A DNA stretch of 64,000 bases, from assembly GCA_028023455.1 (NCBI GenBank), contig JAQFVV010012508.1, forward strand, positions 2,231,877 to 2,295,876, read 5' to 3'. The stretch's first letter is position 1. Every line of letters starts with the position of its first letter. The translations under genes were made by a program, and so were the position numbers. Of the stretch, positions 22,985-33,200 are shown one piece after another. This DNA is from Epiperipatus broadwayi. Taxonomy: Eukaryota; Onychophora; Udeonychophora; Euonychophora; Peripatidae. Under the pieces are notes generated by a model. That model saw only the letters and a program-made list of their open reading frames with translations. It was not told where the DNA came from and did no database searches.

Positions 22985-23168
22985 AAATGCTAAAAGTAAA
23001 GATTTTGACAGTATATAAACTTAGGCCGATTATCCCCTACTGCAATGTAAATTTCAAAGCTGCATATCAAATACAAAGAGAAGTGGCAGTTGATGAAGCT
23101 ATTGCTAAATTTATGGTCATAGTAGCATGAAGCAATATGAGCCCTCAAAACCTATAAAGATAGGATAA
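22985..23168 (+). pseudogene. piggyBac-like transposase relic
   Basis: The plus strand encodes KLRPIIPYCNVNFKAAY, then REVAVDEAIAKF, then in another frame (23127-23168) MKQYEPSKPIKIG and a stop. These match in order the DDE_Tnp_1_7 (piggyBac) blocks KxRPLI...LNxxF, REVSVDEAMIKFKG and SLKQYMPxKPIKxG. One catalytic Asp survives in VDEA. The frameshift and the lack of the rest of the domain show it is dead. The ends could not be defined. Confidence 0.75.
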
Positions 23169-23844
23169 ATAATACTACATTGCACTGACTCAAAACTACT
23201 AACTTATGTACCTCAAGCTTAACTCTATAATGAATTTAGTATTTCATTCACTTTTTATTTTATTTTGTTAATAAATTACAAACTGTATTGAAGTTCTTTA
23301 TTATAATATTCAAATTGTACTAATTATTGATCAACATTAACTACTTGTTTTAAGGGATGTTATTAGGGATGACATATTCATTGCAAACCCCTGTATGGAA
23401 ATAGATTTTGAAGAGATACTAGTAAAAATGAAAGGTACTAATGTCTTTATTTTATGAAGTTGTCAAGTGATGGATTACCTTAGGTAAGTGTTATTATATA
23501 CCATTTTTTTTAGAAACTTTATGATGAATCCAACTAATCTACTAACAAAATTATACTTTTAACATTTATGCATGATAATTTTGAATTTATGAAATAATAT
23601 GAAAATAATTATTAGAAATTTTAACTTTTATTCTTTTTTTTATTACTTTGAATATCAATAACTATTTTTTTCAGCTTAATTACATTCTTTGATGTTTTAT
23701 GTTTCAAACAATATATATTATGTCATTTTTGAATAATACAAACTTAAGTTATGATAAAATTTGTGGCTTAACATAATTTTTTAAATATTCAATATGGCTG
23801 CTTTGCTAACCAAGAGATTTTAATATTGATATCCATGTGTGGAT

Positions 23845-23874
23845 TCTATACAATTCTCTTTGGAATTGTATAGA
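23845..23874. repeat. Perfect 12-bp hairpin
   Basis: TCTATACAATTC, a 6-nt spacer TCTTTG, and GAATTGTATAGA. It is probably a remnant of a foldback element. No flanking gene uses it as a terminator. Confidence 0.5.
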
Positions 23875-24187
23875 TGATGCTCCAGATTTAAGAATTATAT
23901 AATCATAATTCTTCTACCATACTGCTAAAAATAACTTTTAAAATCTAGACACATATAACGTTATTTAGTTACTAATTATTTAACATGGATCTGAGTTGAT
24001 TATTTGTAATATTTTACTTTGTTAATTATTATATTCCATTAGAAATGATAAACCAATTGTGAATCTGATGCTGCTGAGGAATTGGAGAGGAGACATTCTT
24101 TAAATATACTTCTTCATTCCATATACATTTGACTTTCTTTTCAATATTTTATAATATCCACACATATAGATTTCACAGAGGCAAAAG

Positions 24188-24545
24188 CTTTCTATACAGT
24201 AGCGCCATTCAGTGCAAGGCAGAGTAATCAATGGATGCAAGGTTTAGGTATAAAATCCCTATCTACTGCCTACTCATCAAATATCCCCAGACTAGTTTCT
24301 AGCTTGTGGCTTTCATCAGTGAGGAGCCTTGGATCTCATGAAAACTAGAAACTAGCCTGGGGATATTGGATGAGTAGGCGCTAGATAAGGATTTTATGCG
24401 AAACCTTCTTGCATCTATTGATTACTCTGGCTTGCACTGAATGACATTACTGTATGGAGAATTTTGCCTCAGTAAAAACCAGCTTGTGTAAGCATAAAAA
24501 ATGGTGATCATGTGATGTTTGATGCTTTAATATCATAGGATTTAC
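24188..24545. repeat. Family A element, head-to-head copy
   Basis: The left half is inverted and the right half direct. Both contain the 3' block GATTACTCTGGCTTGCACTG and ATCCCCAGACTAG or its complement. It ends with the next monomer's start (GTGTAAGCATAAAAAATGG, GATCATGTGATG). It carries one complete hammerhead core on the minus strand. Confidence 0.75.
24295..24319 (-). ncRNA. Hammerhead ribozyme, family A
   Basis: The core is CTGATGA, A-AGC-CACAA-GCT-A, GAAAC, with the cleavage context TAGTC then TGGGGATAT. The stem I partner strand CTCCTCA is present on the 5' side. Confidence 0.75.
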
Positions 24546-25499
24546 AAAAATTGGAATATTTAATATTGTTATTTATATAGAAATATATTCGTCTGATTTG
24601 CAATAAGAATTGTGAATTTAATAAATGGGTGTACGACACCTTAACACATTTGCGTAAATATATTCTGTTGATTTTTGAATTATGATATTAAGGATATGCC
24701 AACTGACAATGAGATTTATTCAAATTCGAACACCTTCACTCTGGGGTCTTTATGCTTAATTATTCATTTTTCAAAAATTATCAATAAATATTTTTAAATA
24801 AGATTACTTTCTTGCTGGCTAAATGAAAACATTATTTATAATATTCATAATAATACGATATTATGCAAATCAGGACTTTATGTAATTCAGGGATGGCCAA
24901 CCTTTTAAATAGCATGAGTGCAATGAAAAATTTTAATAGGCATTGTTGGTGTAAGGATAAACCACATCATCAAAATATATGATGGTATGACATGATATCA
25001 TTGTCTAGATTTGACATACAAAAACATGTACTTGAAAAGATATTGGAATGCAGTAGTGGGCCCCTGGTTTGAATCGCATAAATCTTTTTTTTTTAATTTA
25101 AAAAATATTGTTTTAACAATTATTTATTCTATTAGGCTTTAATTTTCCAATTTTTTTTTTTTTTTTTAATAAAATCATAATTATAAAATTTAGTTTTTGA
25201 ACATAAACTCCTAAAAAGACTATTCATATCATTTTTTTGTAATTTTATTTATGTGATTTATATTTTTCAAAATTAATGTCTCTAAAAAATTTTTTTCCCC
25301 TGAATATTACTATTTTATTATTATCACATTTTTTTCTCAAACTAAAACATCATTGTAGAAGTCCAAAGGGGTTACAATTATTTTTTAAGTAAATATCAAT
25401 CAAATTAATTTCTCTGGTGTTATTTTTTTAGAGTATACTTATTATTTACTCTTATATCTCCCCTACTGAATCTCTCTTCATCAAGTTTTTTTTTTTTCT

Positions 25500-25682
25500 T
25501 CTCATGTGTCATAGCATCAGCCGAGAAGTGAACCTGTTAACCCGGGACAACTGTTTGTAAAGCAGCTGTCACTGACCTCTCGACCACCGATGCTTGACAA
25601 CGGGTTCACGTAAATCATCTCAACAATGACTCGTTGGTAAAAGCCTGCACGACAACTGCTGAACTGGCGACCGGTTCATCAT
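25500..25682. other. GC-richer island of unknown nature
   Basis: About half G+C in a region of roughly 25 percent. It contains three related segments: GTGAACCTGTTAACCC, a copy at 25597-25614 which reversed reads GTGAACCCGTTGTC, and GACCGGTTCATC at the right end. No open frame and no tRNA boxes are evident. It may be the internal part of the enclosing hAT element or an older repeat. Confidence 0.5.
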
Positions 25683-25949
25683 AATATTTTTTAGAATTTT
25701 TTTCTAAAAAAATTTTTTTTATATATAAAAAATATGAATTAATAGATAATTCCAAGTACTACGTTTGATTCGTGAATTCACTACAATCATGAATATACTA
25801 ATGCTTATTGTCTTCTAAAAACAGATTTATTTGTGTCTCATTTAATGTTAATTTTACTATTTCCTGATAACTCATATTGATTGACAATAAATAATTTTAA
25901 TAAAATTAAAAAATGTATCTATTTATTTTTCAAACTAGCAAAAAAAAAA

Positions 25950-26010
25950 AAGATTCTATGAGATTCAAACCAAGAGTCCAATATCAAATTCCAACTGGAG
26001 ATTGCTAGAA
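25950..26010 (-). repeat. tRNA-like SINE remnant
   Basis: The minus strand shows AGCAATCTCCAGTTGG followed by GGTTTGAATCTC, resembling A and B boxes at SINE spacing. It is short and decayed. Confidence 0.3.
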
Positions 26011-26138
26011 ATCGATAAGATAAAATAATATCAATATAATTAAAATGAACTATTATAATATATATAATTATAAAAATAATAATTTATTTATTTACTAATA
26101 ATTAGTTCAATAAAATAAGTTTATTTATGAAACTGTAT

Positions 26139-26350
26139 TCATCATCATCATCATCAACCATTATCAATCCACTGCAGGATGAAGGTCTCTCCAAGTTCAA
26201 TCAATCTTATCCGATCTTTAGCTTCTCTTCTCCACCTCACCCCTGCACACTTTTTTATTTCATCCATCCATCCCACATGTGGTCTCTTTCTGGGTCTTTT
26301 ACAATCTCTTGAAATCCGGTTTAAGATTTCAATTGTCCATCTATTATCAT
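26139..26350 (-). repeat. RTE LINE 3' fragment nested in the hAT element
   Basis: It starts with (ATC)n at 26139 and reads, on the minus strand, the last part of the RTE ORF (NRWTIEILN, RDCKRPRKRPHV, QWIDNG and stop). It ends abruptly at 26350 where the alignment to the longer copies stops, so it is 5' truncated. Confidence 0.85.
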
Positions 26351-27128
26351 GACATAAATAAACTATTATTTTTTCATAGGTATATCTTAAAGAAAAGGTT
26401 GAGAGTATATTGCCATTCAATATTATAATTTTTAATTGTTATGTTGTGATTTCCACAAAACAATATTCATTTTCCCATTCTTTTTGGAAGTTGTAAAAAT
26501 GAGACCGTTTATTCGATTGTGCATCAAACATGTTAGTGAAATTTTTTTTAATGTTATAAATAAATAATTTTTATTTAAAAATAATTATCATAAATTCACA
26601 CTGTATTAGAAACCACTATTTGAACCACTATTTGACAGATAACATATACAATTCAAGTCATTAATCTCAACTGATTTGCAGGACAACAAATTCTCAATAG
26701 AGATACAGATGATGTTATGCTATGGGCATGATAGTAAGCAAGAGGCATCCAAAAAAGAGTTAGTTAAGGCCAGAAAAATACTTGATTAACGTTTTTATAT
26801 CTTTATTAATATTATAAAATTACCATTTATTTTTTAATTATTTGTACACATATAAAAAAAAAAAAGTTGAGAAATGACATTTAGAATGTACTTTTTAGAT
26901 GGTGTGTGATGGGTATATAGAAAACCAATCATGGGTGCATATGCGCTCAAGAGTGCAAGGTTGTCCGCCCCTGATGTAAACCTAATTTAATTATATTTAT
27001 TTACAGAATTAATATTCCAATTACATATTAACTAGTTTCATTTTTTTAAATAAAAAATTATATATATATATGTTATAGTATATACAACGTAAGCTAAGAT
27101 TACACTATGTACTATTTTAAAAACTTAC

Positions 27129-27239
27129 CTAGAGGATAATCGATTGCAGTAGCGACCATCCCAAAAGTGCTTTGCACAACTTCCCCCACTTTGCGAGCCA
27201 TTACCTGAGGAGGCTCATTATCAGCTGACTCATTCTGAT
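27129..27239 (-). CDS. ZFYVE1: ZFYVE1 exon: linker between the FYVE fingers
   Basis: 111 nt, acceptor TTCAG at its 5' side and donor GTAAGT. It enters and leaves in phase 1. It encodes NESADNEPPQVMARKVGE, then VVQSTFGMVATAIDYPL, matching the linker before the second FYVE of ZFYVE1. The next residue (Gly) is completed by the following exon, which I cannot locate. Confidence 0.9.
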
Positions 27240-30200
27240 CTGAATTTTAAAGAAAATATATATTTAAATCACACTTGAATTACAAATTTTCAATATGGAA
27301 ATAAAATTATATCAACAATAAAATTATTTAATTCTTAAATTTTATTTGCAATTTAACTTCAGTCATTTTTATTTATTTATTATCATCAATTAGCTGCAAA
27401 AAGTCTCCATTTTTTGCCCCCCCCCCCCCATGCTGTTTTTATTACTCTTTTTTTATCCAGATCGACAGTACTTTTTTGTTGTTGTTTCTTTCCCTCCCTT
27501 TTATTGTTCACAGATCATTCCAACACATCATTCCCAATTCCTCTATCTTAAATATATGCTAACTCAAATTTCTGTTTTGTCATTTCCTCAACAAATGTAA
27601 TCTAATGGTGGCTTGTAGAAAATATTGTAAAAGTAAATACAGAACATAAATGATATGAATATTATATGGATTTAGCGATGCAATAAGAAAGATAAAGTTA
27701 TAATACTTCGTATTAAGATTACCTGCTTCCTGCAAAAGATCAGGCGAAGAATCTGAAAATTAAAAGAAAGATTTTATATAATTTAAGCTAAGAAGAAAAA
27801 GAATTATTCTACGAGAAGAATATGTTTTTAATTATTTCTTGCTATATTTAGCCTTAAATGGCATAATAAGAATATAAATTAGCACCGTTTTTATAAACAA
27901 CCTAGAATAATATTAATCAAATTATTTCATAAATTTTATAGAACTTTTTACCACTTTACTATAAACTGTATATTTTTTTATTTATTTTTGTTAAACAATG
28001 CAGCAAAAAAAATCATGAAAAAAATATTGAATATTTCATTTTCATATATGAAACAGAATATCTTTAATTTATGAATAATATAGTAGTAGCTTTAAAAAAT
28101 ATATGTTAATATAGTATTTACAATAGTATCACAATGTGATATTTTTCTTAATCATATTATTATTAAAAATTATTTCCATTAAAATTTTTTTTCCCATTTT
28201 TCATGGACCTGAATTTGTAGAACAGTTATATATAATTAAGAGTATGGATGTAAAAAAAAAAAACTATTCACAGTATTTATATACATTCTATTAACTTACA
28301 AATCTTTAAAAAATATTGCTAGTCTTTATAGATGATTCAAACTTTAGGATATTTTGAGGCAATGCATTTGTATGGCATATCCATATTATGGATTTAAATC
28401 AAAATTTTGTAATTAGGCTTAAGGTTTATTTTTCAGGTAGACAGCCAATGGCCAACTCAGCCGATCATCACCAAGGCAGAACTCTCCATTTAGTAGCGCC
28501 ACTCAGTACAAGCCAGAGTAACTAATGGATGCAGGGAGGTTTGTGCATAAAAATCTCTATCTAGTGCCTACTCATTTAATATCCCCAGATTAGTTTCTAG
28601 CTTGTGGCTTTCGTCAGTGAGGAGCCTTGGATCTGAGAGCACTGCACCTACATCTTAGAATCTAATGCAACCCTCCAGTAGCCACCTTTTACCTTTTTAG
28701 CTAATTATAGAGCCTTGAATCCAAAATAAAAAACACAATAAGTGTTTTCAAGCTGAGCTCATTTGGCGATCATGTGATGTGATGGTTTAATACCAATCCT
28801 TCCTCAATAGGATTATGATGACTGTCGTGATTAAAGAACCAAAAACACCAAAAAGCATGGATGCTGAACTGAGTTCAGATCTATACAACTATACAAGCGA
28901 ATGAACTTAGTTTTTAAAAAAATGGCTCTGCAGGGTTGCATTAGATCTTAAGATCTAGGTGCAGTTCTCTCAGATCCAAGACCCCTACTAATGAAAGTCA
29001 CAAGCTAGAAACTAGTCTGGGGATATTGGATGAGTAGGCCCTAAATAAGTATTTTTATGCACAAACCTTCCTGCATCCATTGATTACTTTGGCTTGTACT
29101 GAGTTGCGCCACTGTATAGAGAGTTTTGAAAATGGGATGGAGCAGAATATGTGAAAACTTAGACTGGGGAATGTAAAATTAAGTAGCTAACAGGTTTCTC
29201 TGGGCATTATTGCTGAGAGATTCTTGACTTCGTTTAAGAAGAAGCTACAGTACATCACATCACATCAAAACAGAAAGAGTACATATAATGAAGTTATGGA
29301 AGAATAAATATGAAAAAACGTGATTACAGAAAGTGGATTATTGGTTTTTATGCTGGGTTTGGGAAAAACTAAGGGGGATTTAGATATAAAGGCCATAGAG
29401 TTGACAAAGATTATGTTGTGGAAATGAGATGGAGCAGAATATGGGAAAACTTAGACTGGGGAATGGAAAATAAAATGGCTAACAGGTTTCTCTGGGCATA
29501 ACTGCTGAGAGATTTTTGACTTCGTTTAAGCAGAAGCTACAGTACATTATCATATCACATCTGATGTGAAAAACAGCTTCTGTAAGCATAAAGAATGGTG
29601 ATCATGTGATGTGATAGATTAATACCAATCCTTCCCAATAGGATTATGATGACTGTGGTTATTAAAGAACTAAAGACACCAAAAAGTATGAATGCTGAAC
29701 TGAGTTCAGATCTACAACACTATACAAGCGAATGAGCTTGGCTTGAAAAAGGTAGCTCTGGGGTGTTGCATTAGATTCTAATATCTAGGAGCAGTGGTCT
29801 CAGATCCATGACTCCTCACTGATGAAAGCCACAAGCTAGAAACTAGTCTAGGGATATTGAATGAATAGGCACTAAATAGGTAATTTTATGCACAAACCTT
29901 CCTGCATCCATTGATTATTCTGGCTTGTACTAGCTGGCGCTACTGTATGAAGAGTTTTGCCACTGAAAAACAGCTCGTGTAAGCATAAAGAATGGTGATC
30001 ATGTGATGTGATGATTTAATCAGACGATAATCCAATAATAGTCAGTACATCAATAATTAGAAGCCATATAAGTAAAAGGTAAAACAAGGATGAAATATTG
30101 TTCAAATTTTAACCATACTGAATGCCTTTTCCATCGCTAGTTTCTTTGAAAGATTGTTAGATAGGCATCTACTTTGCAATGGGCAATTCTAAAAGCTGTT

Positions 30201-33200
30201 TTAACTATCTCATCAAAAGCAGCTATACAGATATTAGAAATAAAAAGCTGGCAACAAAAAAATATCTGTTGAAACAAGATGATGTCCTTAGAAAAGATAA
30301 AATATGAAATAATTGAAAATCACCAACGAAGATTTGAATATTTAGAATTTTAAAAAGGAAAATGATCTGGAAAAAAATTACTGATCATATAAAAATGTGT
30401 AATTGCAAAATGACAAGAAAACTATGTATATATGTAAAACAAATCCATGGATATAATAAATTAAATAATCAATCTAAATAAGACTGAGATAAACAACTAA
30501 TGATAAATATTAAAATATAATTGTCATTAGTTGTTTATTTCAATCTTATTTAGATTGATTATTTCATTTATATATATGTTACATTACGGAAAAATAAATT
30601 ATATTGAATATTTGCCTGTTATAATTAGTTATGAATATAATAACACACATTATTGATAGTGAAAGAAAAATTATTTTAGCAATAGAAAAAATATGAATTA
30701 TTAAAACAAAAGAATATCATTAATGTATGAAACACACACCCCCCCCAATTATATTTTAAAAAACAAAAAGTAAACAATAACATCAATTAAAAGTTCACAT
30801 ATTTTAAATAAAAACAATATACATACAATTATATCTAACTTTAGAAAAGCTACAGAAGGAAAAGAGAATTATTATAGAAAATTGTAAAAAAAAGTACATG
30901 AAGAAATAGAAAAAATTCTCACAAAGTTATATACAAAACAACTATTATTATAAACTTTACAAAGAAGTTTGGTCTCAAACCCATTAAAACAATAAAATAG
31001 ATGTAAAAGTAACTATACTACAGTAGACCAAAAAAGTATTAAAAGAAATGATTGAAAGGCCTAACAACTATGAATTGATATCTTGCCTTGAACTTATAGA
31101 TCACCAAAAAGCATTCGACTCCCATAGCATTTTTACTATTAAAGTTTTGAAATATCACAACAATGATCTCAAAAATATTTTCAAATTTTTGAAGAATATA
31201 TATCATCTGTAACCCTACTGATTAAATTATATTATCATCATCATCAACCATTATAAATTCACTGCAGGATGAAGGTCTCTCCAAGTTCAAACCATCTCCA
31301 ATCTTTAGCTTCTCTTCTCAACATCAACCCTGCATGCTTTCTTATTTCATTCATCCATGTCATAGGTGGTCTCTTTCTGGGTTTTTACAATCTCTTGGAA
31401 TACAGTTTAAGATTTCAATTGTCCATCTATTATCATCTCTTCTAGAAATATGTCCAGCCCAACTCCACTTCAGTCTTTTAATTTTCTCAATGAGGTCAAT
31501 AACACCTGTTTGTTCCCTTACCCATATATTGCGTTTTCGATCTCTTTTTGTTATTCCGAACATGCGTCTCTCCATATTTCTTTGAGTCATCTGAAATCTC
31601 TGTATTGCTCTTCTATTAAGTAGCCAAGTCTCAGATCCATAAGTAAGAACCGGTAAAACACATTTATTAAAAACCTTCCTTTTCAAACACATAAGCATAT
31701 TTCCTTTAAGTATCAAGTTATTTCTACCAAAAGCACTCCAACCAAGTTTAATTCTATGATTAATTTCATCCATTATGTTTCCATCTGTATCAATAATCTG
31801 ATCAAGATATTTGTAGTTGTTAACTTCTAACTCACCATAATCAATCTTTATTTTCATATTTTGAGAAAATCCATTGAACATTACATTAGTCTTTTTAACA
31901 TTTATCTTTAGTCCTACTTTCCTACTTTCACCTGATAACTCCTGCAACATTTCCTGCAACTCTAAAGCATTATTTGCAAAACAACTACATCATCTGCAAA
32001 ATTTAAATGACTTAAATAATCTTCATTTACTTTCACTCCTTTAGATTCCAATTTGAATCCACAAAATATTTCTTGCAAAATACATACTATAAAAAGTAAT
32101 AAATAGTAAAAAGTCATGTGCAACAATAATTATATATAAAAAACCATTTTCAGCACATGGTTTCATGCTCATTCATAGTCATCTATTTTAATATTAACCA
32201 ATTTTGCAAGCAAAGTACCATCTAGTGGTCATTAATGGAAGTAAAATAACAACAATAATATAAAACATCAGTAAAATAGAAAAAAACCCTAGTATAGAGA
32301 GATTCAATATAACTTCAAAGAATTGACTACATAACATAAAAATATACAAAATAGATAGTACATACATTATACAACTTTATATATATTATCTTATATAATT
32401 TTAGATTCATTTTTTAACTGACTAGTTGTTAATTAAATTTATTGATGTTTTGCACATATTCATACAATTACTTAAGTTCTGTTTAATGTAATATGTTTCA
32501 TATATTTATCTTTTTTTTGGATCTTTAGTGCAATTTAAAGGTTTAACATTTTTTATCATCTCATCTACTAATTGCAATGTTACGTTCTTTGGTCTCTGTA
32601 TGACTATCGTACATTATATTGTAAAGATTACAGATAATTTTATATAAACCAATAAGCATCACATGATCATCATTTCTTATGCTTGCGTATAATTGTTATT
32701 AACTCTCTATACGTATTGCCACTCAATGCAAGCCAGAGTAATCAATGGGTGCATAAAATCCCCATCTAGTGCCTACTCATCCAATATCCCCAGACAAGTT
32801 TCTGTCTTGTGGCATTGAGTGGCAATATACATAGAGAGTTTTGCCTGTTTAAATACCAGTTATAAGTAAGAATATGAAATGGTGATCATGTGATGTTTAT
32901 TGGCTTAAAACCAATCCTGCCTAATAGAATAGTGGTGGCCATGGTTATTAAAGAACCAAAGTCACCAAAATGTATAGGTACTGAACTGGGTTCAGACCTA
33001 TATGACCATATAAGCTAATAAGCTTGGATTGAAAATATTATAGTGTTTTCAATTTAAGACTCATGGTTTGGTAGTTAAGTATAGATAAAAGGTGGCTGTT
33101 GGAGGGTTGCATTAGATTCTAAGATCTAGATGCAGTGCTCTCAGATCCAAGGCTCCTCACTGACGAAGGCCACAAGCCAGAAACTAGTCTGGGGATATTG

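Larger units (their letters stand above)
24888..26973 (+). mobile_element. Non-autonomous or decayed hAT transposon
   Basis: The left end is CAGGGATGGCCAACCTTTT. The right end is AAGGTTGTCCGCCCCTG, which reversed gives CAGGGGCGGACAACCTT, a typical hAT terminal inverted repeat. The flanks ATGTAATT and ATGTAAAC are a decayed 8-bp target duplication (6 of 8 match). No transposase frame is visible. An RTE 3' fragment (26139-26350) is nested inside, as is an unexplained GC-richer patch (25500-25682). Confidence 0.75.
28440..30020. repeat. Family A cluster with tandem 397-bp monomers
   Basis: 28485-28740 is an inverted copy, 28755-29125 a direct one, and 29574-29970 a complete direct monomer followed at 29971-30018 by the start of the next. 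The start CAGCTTCTGTAAGCATAAAG at 29574 recurs as CAGCTCGTGTAAGCATAAAG at 29971, giving a 397-bp period. Each monomer ends TACTGTAT(G/A)(A/G)AGAGTTTTG. No protein is encoded. Monomer contents in order are GATCATGTGATG, TAATACCAATCC, GAACTGAGTTCAGATC, the hammerhead, and GATTACTCTGGCTTG-like 3' block. Confidence 0.8.

Noticed and set aside
28440-30020. CRISPR-like array
   Set aside because: Repeats are long (about 397 bp), few and diverged, with no regular short spacers. The host is eukaryotic.
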